Assembly: GCA_947499275.1 (NCBI GenBank)
Contig: CANMNM010000110.1
Location: 1-5,245, forward strand
Direction: 5' to 3'
DNA: 5,245 nucleotides
From: Actinomycetota bacterium
Lineage (GTDB): Bacteria; Actinomycetota; Actinomycetes; S36-B12
Of this stretch, positions 1 to 5,245 are shown piece after piece; position 1 is the first letter of the stretch; each line of letters begins with the position of its first letter. Below the pieces are notes generated by a model. The model searched no databases, was not told the DNA's origin, and saw only the letters and a program-made list of their open reading frames with translations. Both the position numbers and the translations under genes were made by a program.

Positions 1-854
1 AGTGTGTCCGAGACAATGAGTCGATTAGATCGATCCGTTTCCCCCAACACGTTCCACTCTGCCGGTGCCGCTACCCCGGCCGCCCAAATGATGGTTCCGG
101 CAGGGAGAACCTCACCAGACTTAAGGTGAACGTCACCGGGATACATGCGGTCAACCGCACTGTCCACCATCACGTTCACACCCAACTCTTCCAATTCACT
201 TTTCGCATGTGCGGAAGATTTGTCCGCGAAGGAAGGGAGGAGCCTTGGCCCGGCTTCGACCAATGTCACCGAACCATGCTTGGCAACGTCAAGAAACTCA
301 CGGTGCATGCTTTTCTGTAGTTCTGCAACGGCGCCAGCAATCTCAACGCCCGTGGGTCCCCCACCGACAACGACAACGCGTAATGATTCTTTTGGCTTCA
401 AACCCGTCTCAACATCTTCATATGTTTGCAGGAGCCGATTTCTAATTGCTCGCGCTTGGTATAAATCTTTCATCTGCATGGCGTTTTCCTGCACGCCAGG
501 GATACCAAACGTTGTTCCGCCACTGCCAACGGCTAAAACCAACTGATCAAAATAAAGGACCCGACCATCTTCTAATCGAATGTTATTTGCTTCCAATGAA
601 ACTTTAATTACATCACCACGAATGAAGTCCACACCGGGAATGGCCGAACGAACAGGGTAGGCGATGTCGTCTTCAGGCAGTCCGCCTGTTGCCACCTGAT
701 ACAACAGTGGAGCAAACAATTGGTAAGAGTGACGGTCAATAACGGTCACGTGGACATTTTCCTGTTTGGCTAATTTGGTCGCAGTGGTAAGTCCACCAAA
801 ACCTGCTCCGATAACAAGGATTTTTGATTTCGTTGATTCAGATTGGGCATTCAT
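1..854 (-). CDS. ndh: Type II NADH:quinone dehydrogenase (NDH-2), partial, C-terminus outside window
   Basis: This is a single-subunit FAD enzyme that passes electrons from NADH to quinone at the inner face of the membrane without pumping protons. The frame is open from an ATG at 854 to the window edge, giving 284 visible residues of a family usually 400-450 long. Visible motifs are the FAD-binding GAGFGG at residues 16-21, the NDH-2 hallmark around residues 44-58 (YQLFAPLLYQVATGG), GSGGTTFGIPG at 110-120, the NADH-binding GGGPTGVE at 164-171 with acidic E200 after the next strand, and WAAGV at 257-261. The quinone-site AQxA-type motif and the membrane-anchoring C-terminal helices would lie outside the window. 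The start is supported by a strong AAGGAG and overlaps the AKR stop as ATGA, which suggests translational coupling. A related FAD pyridine nucleotide oxidoreductase is the only real alternative, and the hallmark after the first strand makes it unlikely. Confidence 0.93.
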   Translation of the reverse strand, partial: MNAQSESTKSKILVIGAGFGGLTTATKLAKQENVHVTVIDRHSYQLFAPLLYQVATGGLPEDDIAYPVRSAIPGVDFIRGDVIKVSLEANNIRLEDGRVLYFDQLVLAVGSGGTTFGIPGVQENAMQMKDLYQARAIRNRLLQTYEDVETGLKPKESLRVVVVGGGPTGVEIAGAVAELQKSMHREFLDVAKHGSVTLVEAGPRLLPSFADKSSAHAKSELEELGVNVMVDSAVDRMYPGDVHLKSGEVLPAGTIIWAAGVAAPAEWNVLGETDRSNRLIVSDT

Positions 855-1807
855 TTGAGTGGGCTCCTTGATTCGAACTCGGGAAAGGGACTTTCCCCAT
901 TCGGCTCCGTGGCACTGAGTCGCTCACATTGAGACTCTGTGAGTTCAATACTCAATGAACGAACAATTGAGTCGACTGTTACCGGCTTAGTTGCGCCCGG
1001 AATGGGAATCACAACCGGTGAAAGTTTCAATAACCAAGCAAGTGTGATCTCCTGCGCTGTTGCATCGTGTTCTTGCGCGACAGCAGCAAACTCACTGAAT
1101 TGAGAGTCAACATTTTTAGCGTTGTCTGATCCGCCTAGCGGTGACCAGGGCAGGAAAGCTATTCCCAGTTCGGTGCATCGGTCTAGTACCTCACGATTCT
1201 CACGGTAACGTGGTGAGAATTCGTTTTGCACAGAAACAACACCGCCGCTACCCGGTCCTCCCAAAATTTCTAGGGCTACTTCCAGCTCAGGCAAGGTTGC
1301 ATTTGAAATTCCTACCTCACGAACCCAACCGAGATCGCGCAAGGCCAAAATGCCCCGCATTTGATCGGCGTAGGTCTCGCGCGGATCATGTCGGTGAAAC
1401 TGGTAAAGATCAATGACGGTGACGCCCAGTGCTGTCATGCTTGCCTCACACGCCGCTTTTAGCCCTGATGCACTCCCATCACGCGCCCAAGTGTCACCTT
1501 CACCACGGGTGATGCCACCTTTTGTCGTGACCAGGATGTTCGCGATATTTGCCGGCCCGGTGTACAAGGACAGTGCTTCTGCGATCAACTCTTCATTGTG
1601 CCCAATTGTGTCCCATGTCGGCGCATAAATATTTGCCGAATCAATGAATGTGATGCCTGAATCGAGTACGCGATGAATGGTGGCAATTGCCTGATCGCGA
1701 TGCGTCACCATGTCGCTAAATGAAAGGGGCATAGCGCCAAGACCAATTGCAGAGACCTGCCATGGTCCGAGTTGACGCTGAGGTAGGGGCGTAATGACAG
1801 CGCTCAT
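851..1807 (-). CDS. Aldo/keto reductase (AKR superfamily)
   Basis: This is a predicted cytosolic NAD(P)H-dependent oxidoreductase that reduces carbonyls to alcohols; the substrate cannot be read from the sequence. The 318 residues match the usual AKR TIM-barrel length. The full catalytic tetrad is visible: D56 and Y61 in FIDSANIYAP, K96 in LVTTKGG, and H138 in YQFHRHDP. Other family marks are GISNA at 166-170, VQNEFSPRY at 193-201, WSPLGG at 221-226, and the late cofactor loop IPGATKP at 269-275, where K274 and R283 suggest NADPH. There is no signal peptide or membrane segment. The ATG at 1807 is the only reasonable start, because an in-frame TAG sits four codons upstream at 1819-1817. It begins 24 nt after the ABC-F stop and its own stop overlaps the NDH-2 start. 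No well-spaced Shine-Dalgarno is present; the nearest GGAG is 15 nt away and inside a hairpin. Confidence 0.93.
   Translation of the reverse strand: MSAVITPLPQRQLGPWQVSAIGLGAMPLSFSDMVTHRDQAIATIHRVLDSGITFIDSANIYAPTWDTIGHNEELIAEALSLYTGPANIANILVTTKGGITRGEGDTWARDGSASGLKAACEASMTALGVTVIDLYQFHRHDPRETYADQMRGILALRDLGWVREVGISNATLPELEVALEILGGPGSGGVVSVQNEFSPRYRENREVLDRCTELGIAFLPWSPLGGSDNAKNVDSQFSEFAAVAQEHDATAQEITLAWLLKLSPVVIPIPGATKPVTVDSIVRSLSIELTESQCERLSATEPNGESPFPEFESRSPLK
864..869 (-). promoter_or_regulatory. Shine-Dalgarno of the NDH-2 gene
   Basis: AAGGAG lies 9 nt upstream of the ATG at 854, inside the last codons of the AKR gene. It fixes the NDH-2 start and shows that the 4 nt overlap is a genuine coupled junction rather than a wrongly chosen start. 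Confidence 0.8.
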
Positions 1808-1808
1808 A

Positions 1809-1826
1809 GGAGCAGTCTATCGCTCC
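1809..1826 (-). promoter_or_regulatory. Inverted repeat / RNA hairpin over the AKR initiation region
   Basis: On the mRNA strand the arms GGAGC and GCTCC are separated by 8 nt and can be extended by one G-U pair to a 6 bp stem with a 6 nt loop. The structure lies between the ABC-F stop and the AKR ATG, which follows 1 nt after the 3' arm. The 5' arm holds the only GGAG near the start, so pairing would hide it. No U-tract follows, so this is not an intrinsic terminator. The regulatory role is inference, and a stem this short can occur by chance. Confidence 0.4.
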
Positions 1827-1831
1827 AAGGA

Positions 1832-3652
1832 TTATTTCTGCCCGTCTGAAAGTTCGTCAGCGGCTTCAAGCCACTGCAACTCAATAGTTTCTTTTGACTC
1901 ATTTAGGTCCTGAAGCTCTTTATCAAGTTGGGCAACGCGTTCAAAATCACTCGCAAACTCAAGCATTTGGTCGTGGATCAACCCAATCGAAGCCTCGAGT
2001 TTTGCCAGTTGGCGCTTATATTTGTCGGTCAATTTGCGAAGCTCCCGCTCCCTAGCAGGGGTCAACTTCGAGGTGCCCTTGCCCTCACCTGCACTGCCTG
2101 AAGTGGGCTTGCCGGATGCTCCGGCCAGCGCTTTTCTTCGAAGTTCCAAATACTGTTCAATTCCGCCAGGAAGATCTGTGAAGTTGAGATCACCGATCAC
2201 GGCAACAAAGTTGTCGCAGACCCGTTCTAGAAAATACCGATCATGGGAAATTATGAGAAGCGTTCCTGGGAAACCGTCGAGCAAGTCTTCCAACGCAGCC
2301 AACGTCTCAACGTCAAAATCATTGGTTGGTTCGTCGAGTACCAATACATTGGGTTCTGACATCAAGATCCGAGTCAACTCCAAGCGTCTACGTTCCCCAC
2401 CGGAAAGTTCACCCACTCGCGTGAATTGCCCATCATGATCAAATCCAAGACGCTGACACACTTGACTGGCGCTCATTTGCTTTCCCTTACCCAGCTCAAT
2501 GTAATTGGCAACGTCAGAGACCGTGTCAATAACAGTTTTACTCAGATCCAAATCAGCCAAATGTTGACTCAAGACTCCCGGCTTAACCGTGACGCCTTCA
2601 ACGCGTTTTCCGGCAAGCAGTGGGATTTCACCGAGGATTGATCGCAACACGGAAGTTTTGCCGGCACCGTTTGGTCCCAAGATCCCAATACGACCACCCG
2701 GGGCGATATTCCACGTGATGTGGTTAATCAGGGTTTTCGTCTCGAAACCTATTTTTGCATCATGGAGTTCATAAACAGTTTTACCTAAACGAGCGCTCGC
2801 AAACTCCAACAACTCGACAGCGTTGCGTGGTGGTGGCTCCGCTGCAATGAGTTCATTCGCCGCGTCAATGCGGAACTGTGGTTTGGTGGTTCGTGCGGGT
2901 GGGCCGCGGCGCAACCATGCAAGCTCCTTGCGCATGAGATTCTGCCGGCGCGCTTCACTCGCCGATTCCTGACGCATGCGTTCGGCTTTTGCAAGAACGA
3001 AAGCGGAGTAACCGCCTTCATACTCTTCGACTTTCCCACCAACAACTTCCCACATGTGGTCACAGACTTCGTCGAGGAACCAGCGATCATGGGTGACCGT
3101 GACGATCGCAATTTTTGGACGATTTTTAAGATGCGCAGCAAGCCAGGCAATAATTTCAACGTCGAGGTGGTTGGTTGGTTCATCAAGAAATAGAACGTCA
3201 ACTTCGCGGATCAATTGTTCGGCCAAGTAGGCGCGGCGCCGCTCCCCACCGGAAAGATCGGCAATCCTGCGATCAAGTTGTTCGGGGCCAAAACCACCCA
3301 GTAACGCCGTCAAGGTCTCGCGGACGGCTGCATCACTCGCCCATTCATGTTCATCACGATCCCCCAGAACGTGACTGCGGATTGTCGCGTTCTCCGCGCT
3401 GATCCCTACCTGGTCAAGTTCGCCAACAACCACACTTGCCCCGCGGGTCACCCGACCTGAATCGGCAGGTTCTGCTCCAGCGAGGACTCGAAGCAAAGTG
3501 CTCTTGCCCGCACCATTGCGACCGACAACACCGATTCGTTCGCCTTTACTCACGCCGAGGGAAACATCACTCAATAAAGGGCGTTCCCCGAATGATTTCG
3601 AAACGTTCTCACAGCTAAGCAAATTGACTTGTTGGGGGGAGGACACCGACAC
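1832..3652 (-). CDS. uup: Uup-like ABC-F family ATPase
   Basis: This is a soluble twin-cassette ABC-F ATPase without membrane segments, of the group that acts on ribosomes; E. coli Uup is linked to ribosome biogenesis and to transposon-excision phenotypes. The 606 residues show cassette 1 with Walker A GRNGAGKST (44-52), signature LSGGE (133-137), Walker B LFLDEP with E158, and H188. The P-site interaction linker lies at about 220-290 and carries WLRRGPPARTTK, typical of Uup. Cassette 2 has Walker A GPNGAGKTS (326-334), LSGGE (416-420), LVLDEPTND with E441, and H470. A low-complexity Gly/Ser stretch (about 509-528) leads to a charged C-terminal coiled coil (about 533-600), also a Uup trait. 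All ATPase residues are present, so it should be active. The start is uncertain: GTG at 3652 has no clear Shine-Dalgarno, GTG at 3646 is possible, and an in-frame TGA at 3667-3665 bars longer forms. A resistance-type ABC-F is less likely because of the Uup linker and coiled coil. Confidence 0.92.
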   Translation of the reverse strand: MSVSSPQQVNLLSCENVSKSFGERPLLSDVSLGVSKGERIGVVGRNGAGKSTLLRVLAGAEPADSGRVTRGASVVVGELDQVGISAENATIRSHVLGDRDEHEWASDAAVRETLTALLGGFGPEQLDRRIADLSGGERRRAYLAEQLIREVDVLFLDEPTNHLDVEIIAWLAAHLKNRPKIAIVTVTHDRWFLDEVCDHMWEVVGGKVEEYEGGYSAFVLAKAERMRQESASEARRQNLMRKELAWLRRGPPARTTKPQFRIDAANELIAAEPPPRNAVELLEFASARLGKTVYELHDAKIGFETKTLINHITWNIAPGGRIGILGPNGAGKTSVLRSILGEIPLLAGKRVEGVTVKPGVLSQHLADLDLSKTVIDTVSDVANYIELGKGKQMSASQVCQRLGFDHDGQFTRVGELSGGERRRLELTRILMSEPNVLVLDEPTNDFDVETLAALEDLLDGFPGTLLIISHDRYFLERVCDNFVAVIGDLNFTDLPGGIEQYLELRRKALAGASGKPTSGSAGEGKGTSKLTPARERELRKLTDKYKRQLAKLEASIGLIHDQMLEFASDFERVAQLDKELQDLNESKETIELQWLEAADELSDGQK

Positions 3653-3707
3653 ATCATGCCGACATCACTCAAGTGCTTGTGTGGCGGACCCATTTTTGCT
3701 GCTAAAT
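3653..3707 (-). other. 55 nt gap between the Ddn-like and ABC-F genes
   Basis: This is the longest non-coding stretch in the window and the likeliest place for an operon break. I see no terminator hairpin with a U-tract and no paired -35/-10. A TAGATT that could serve as a -10 lies at 3706-3711, across the Ddn-like stop codon, with no good -35 before it. A weak palindrome, CACT-TG-AGTG, lies at 3666-3675, 13 nt before the GTG at 3652. Confidence 0.4.
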
Positions 3708-4157
3708 CTATTGAATTTTGCTCACTCGAAATACAGGAATATCTCTTTCTATATTGCGCTCATACATACGATAAGAGGACCAGGTATCACCAAGGGCAGC
3801 ATAAATACGTGCTGCTTCCTCACCGTGAACCTCGACAAATTCTGCTTCACTCACTTCACCATCTATTTCAACGCGACCCTTGTTGTGTGATCTAACATTG
3901 AAAACCCAAGCGGGTATTTTTTCTTGGCCCGCATTAGAACCGGCAATCCCCCAACCACCGAGATCTGGAACGGCAAGCAGTGGGGTTTTTCGCCATTCAC
4001 CACTTTTTCGACCCAAGGTTGTAATCCACAATACCTGTGCACCGCCGGGAAAGTGACGACCCAGTTTTCCACCACTTAGCGAATAAACAGCACGGTGAAG
4101 GATCGTTGTTGTACGCAGCGCTGTCCCCCACAATCGGTCATACGCCTTGGAACCCAT
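3708..4157 (-). CDS. Deazaflavin (F420)-dependent nitroreductase/quinone reductase, Ddn family
   Basis: This 149-residue protein belongs to the Ddn/TIGR00026 family, small split-beta-barrel enzymes that use reduced F420 to reduce quinones or other acceptors; Mycobacterium Ddn activates nitroimidazoles. The F420-binding pattern is clear: TTLGRKSGEWRKTPL at 46-60, SNAGQEKIPAWVFNVR at 74-89, a beta strand with VEIDGE at 96-101, then GEEAARIYA at 112-120 and the closing DIPVFRV at 139-145. Aromatic residues Y129 and Y132 sit where Ddn has its substrate-site tyrosines. The N-terminus has a hydrophobic helix of about 20 residues, which in this family may aid membrane association. The ATG at 4157 comes 3 nt after the PCD stop and has AAAGG 7 nt upstream, so the two are likely translationally coupled. 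The physiological substrate is unknown. Confidence 0.9.
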   Translation of the reverse strand: MGSKAYDRLWGTALRTTTILHRAVYSLSGGKLGRHFPGGAQVLWITTLGRKSGEWRKTPLLAVPDLGGWGIAGSNAGQEKIPAWVFNVRSHNKGRVEIDGEVSEAEFVEVHGEEAARIYAALGDTWSSYRMYERNIERDIPVFRVSKIQ

Positions 4158-4160
4158 CGC

Positions 4161-4460
4161 TTAACCTTTCAACAATTTGCCGGCTGCTGCGTCAATCGCT
4201 ATGGCTAACTCAAAGTCAAGGGATGTAATCCCACCAGCGGAATGCGTACTCAGGGCAAAAATCACTTTGTTCCAACGAATATCAATATCAGGGTGATGAT
4301 CCAACCCCTCGGCGATCACCGCAACCGTATTAACAAAATCAATGGCAAGCAGAAAACTGGGCGCCGTGAACATTGACGTGAGCGAACTTTCATGTCTGGA
4401 CCAATTCCCATTGCGCTCAAGAAAAATCTCAATCTCAGGTTCCGTTGCAAGCCGTGGCAT
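4161..4460 (-). CDS. Pterin-4a-carbinolamine dehydratase (PCD/DCoH family)
   Basis: The family dehydrates 4a-hydroxytetrahydropterin to quinonoid dihydropterin, recycling the cofactor of aromatic amino acid hydroxylases; many bacterial copies have been linked instead to molybdopterin metabolism. The 99 residues are normal full length. The family pattern is met exactly: E51, then three residues, HHP at 55-57, W63, H73 and D82 at the expected spacing. H55, H56 and H73 are the expected active-site histidines. The short THSAGGITSLD stretch (72-82) and the closing helix also match. The ATG at 4460 has GGGAGG 7 nt upstream and follows the kup stop by 12 nt. No aromatic amino acid hydroxylase or pterin synthesis gene is in the window, so the pterin it serves is not known. 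The next gene downstream is an F420-dependent reductase. Confidence 0.93.
   Translation of the reverse strand: MPRLATEPEIEIFLERNGNWSRHESSLTSMFTAPSFLLAIDFVNTVAVIAEGLDHHPDIDIRWNKVIFALSTHSAGGITSLDFELAIAIDAAAGKLLKG
4165..4169 (-). promoter_or_regulatory. Shine-Dalgarno of the Ddn-like gene
   Basis: AAAGG lies 7 nt upstream of the ATG at 4157 and overlaps the final codons of the PCD gene. It supports this start and coupled translation. Confidence 0.65.
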
Positions 4461-4467
4461 GAATAAT

Positions 4468-4473
4468 CCTCCC
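4468..4473 (-). promoter_or_regulatory. Shine-Dalgarno of the PCD gene
   Basis: GGGAGG ends 7 nt before the ATG at 4460. Its first G is the last base of the kup TAG stop, so the PCD ribosome site begins where kup translation ends. This is the strongest initiation signal in the window. Confidence 0.8.
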
Positions 4474-5245
4474 TAAAGATCGATGCGAGTGCCGATCGAA
4501 ATGATGCGCTCTTGAGGTAGCCCGAAGAAGGACGCCGGCGGCTGGCTATTGCGATGCAGATAAGCAAAGATTCTCTCGACCCACCCGGGTATCGTGCCAG
4601 CGTTAGTTGCCACGAACCGACGCTCGGACAGGTAGTACGTAGCCACGGATTCCCGTTCACCCAGAATGCTTGCTCGGAGCACCGCCGGAATATCGGCGGT
4701 CTCCATGTACCCGGTGTGAATGGTCACCCGGTGCACACGATCCATAACCTCGTGGACCGTTGGAGATTTTGTGGAGTACGGGACGCTCTCGGTAACAACG
4801 GTCGCGATGATGATGTCGGCTGGCATAACGTGTAACAAGCGCAGCTGGGTCGTCAGCGCGGCGGGAACGTCCTCGATCTGCGCGGCAAGGTAAACACCGA
4901 TGCCTGGGGTGCGCGTGGTGCTGCCGCGCCTCACCTCTTCCTCGATTGGCTCCCATTTACCCTCGTGTGATGCCATGTATGAGTTCAAGGCTCGGTTACC
5001 GCCCCACCAAGCAAGCATCGCGCCGAGCACGACTGCCCCGAAGGCCACTGGGACCCAGCCGCCGTTGAGCACGTTCGAAAGGGTTCCCAGCAGGAAGAAA
5101 GAATCAACAGCGAGAAATGCCACGGTAAGAGGCCAACGGCGATAGGCCGGCCAATGCCAGACCATCGTGGTTACCGCGTGGAACGCGATGGTCGTGATGA
5201 ACATCGTTCCTGCGATTGCAAGAACGTACGCGTGTTCCAGACCCG
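4473..5245 (-). CDS. kup: KUP/HAK/KT-family potassium uptake protein, partial, N-terminus outside window
   Basis: KUP proteins are membrane K+/H+ symporters of about 600-660 residues. Here 256 residues of the C-terminal part are visible and the frame is open to the window edge, so the methionine at 5204 is internal and not the start. Residues 4-25 of the visible part (HAYVLAIAGTMFITTIAF...) match the KUP helix with the AxxGTMxITT pattern. Two more hydrophobic segments follow at about 38-59 and 61-80, with the conserved VDSFFLL and GGWVP. The cytoplasmic domain then has TPGIGVYL (112-119), a VPAAL site (126-130), TGYMETADIP (177-186), YYLSERR (203-209) and the closing RNSQPPASFFGLP (231-243) ending in a short beta strand. 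The HNLKHNKVLHE segment of E. coli Kup is replaced by TTQLRLLHVMPAD. GC is about 59%, roughly 11 points above the genes that follow. Confidence 0.92.
   Translation of the reverse strand, partial: GLEHAYVLAIAGTMFITTIAFHAVTTMVWHWPAYRRWPLTVAFLAVDSFFLLGTLSNVLNGGWVPVAFGAVVLGAMLAWWGGNRALNSYMASHEGKWEPIEEEVRRGSTTRTPGIGVYLAAQIEDVPAALTTQLRLLHVMPADIIIATVVTESVPYSTKSPTVHEVMDRVHRVTIHTGYMETADIPAVLRASILGERESVATYYLSERRFVATNAGTIPGWVERIFAYLHRNSQPPASFFGLPQERIISIGTRIDL

Noticed and set aside
145..546. 133-codon plus-strand open frame opposite NDH-2
   Set aside because: It is antisense to a clearly recognised enzyme, its product is rich in Ser, Thr and Pro without any domain, and there is no matching ribosome site.
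2022..2438. 138-codon plus-strand open frame opposite ABC-F
   Set aside because: It is a shadow of the second cassette; the composition follows from the reverse complement of conserved ABC codons.
2322..3180. Near-identical short repeats 849 nt apart, e.g. ttggttggtt at 2322-2331 and 3171-3180
   Set aside because: The spacing is 283 codons and both encode the DEPTN part of Walker B in the two cassettes, so this is ancient domain duplication, not a mobile or regulatory repeat.
2785..3201. 138-codon minus-strand frame inside ABC-F
   Set aside because: It is out of frame with the complete, motif-rich ABC-F gene, so there is no sign of a frameshift or a nested gene.
3666..3675. Palindrome CACT-TG-AGTG upstream of ABC-F
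   Set aside because: Four-base arms are too short to support an operator, and no second copy was noticed in the other gaps.
3706..3750. Possible promoter in the AT-rich end of the Ddn-like gene (TAGATT as -10)
   Set aside because: No acceptable -35 lies 16-18 nt upstream; a single -10-like hexamer in AT-rich sequence is expected by chance.
3629..3895. Plus-strand frame with GGGGGGAGG upstream of an ATG at 3656
   Set aside because: The purine run is the reverse complement of ABC-F codons, the spacing is 13 nt, and the His-rich product matches nothing and runs antisense to the Ddn-like gene.
4316..4660. 114-codon minus-strand frame bridging kup and PCD
   Set aside because: It overlaps two well-supported genes in another frame and resembles no family.

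Overview
All six genes lie on the minus strand and are transcribed from right to left. Two are cut by the window edges. In transcription order they are: the C-terminal part of a KUP-family potassium uptake protein, a pterin-4a-carbinolamine dehydratase (PCD), a Ddn-type F420-dependent reductase, a Uup-like ABC-F ATPase, an aldo/keto reductase (AKR), and the N-terminal two thirds of a type II NADH dehydrogenase (NDH-2).

The organism is most likely an actinobacterium. The Ddn/TIGR00026 family depends on cofactor F420 and is expanded in that phylum, and the other genes fit. Hand counts give about 48% GC for 3721-4440, 37-53% in single sampled lines of the NDH-2 gene, and about 59% for the kup fragment. 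This is low for classical high-GC actinobacteria and would suit one of the aquatic, moderate-GC lineages. The placement below phylum is inference.

Layout: 5245-4473 kup (5' end outside the window); 12 nt gap; 4460-4161 PCD; 3 nt gap; 4157-3708 Ddn-like; 55 nt gap; 3652-1832 ABC-F; 24 nt gap; 1807-851 AKR; 4 nt ATGA overlap; 854-1 NDH-2 (3' end outside the window). There is no non-coding stretch over 55 nt, no RNA gene, no mobile element, no CRISPR array and no convincing terminator or promoter. The tight spacing suggests one polycistronic unit, or two with a break in the 55 nt gap.

Functionally the set is mixed housekeeping: potassium uptake, pterin recycling, F420-linked reduction, a ribosome-associated ATPase, carbonyl reduction and respiratory NADH oxidation. 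The three redox genes use different cofactors (F420, NADPH, NADH/FAD). I do not see an undescribed system here. The points most worth checking are the sharp GC step at the kup/PCD boundary, the PCD and F420-enzyme pair, a small hairpin that would mask the only Shine-Dalgarno-like sequence of the AKR gene, and the coupled AKR-NDH-2 overlap.
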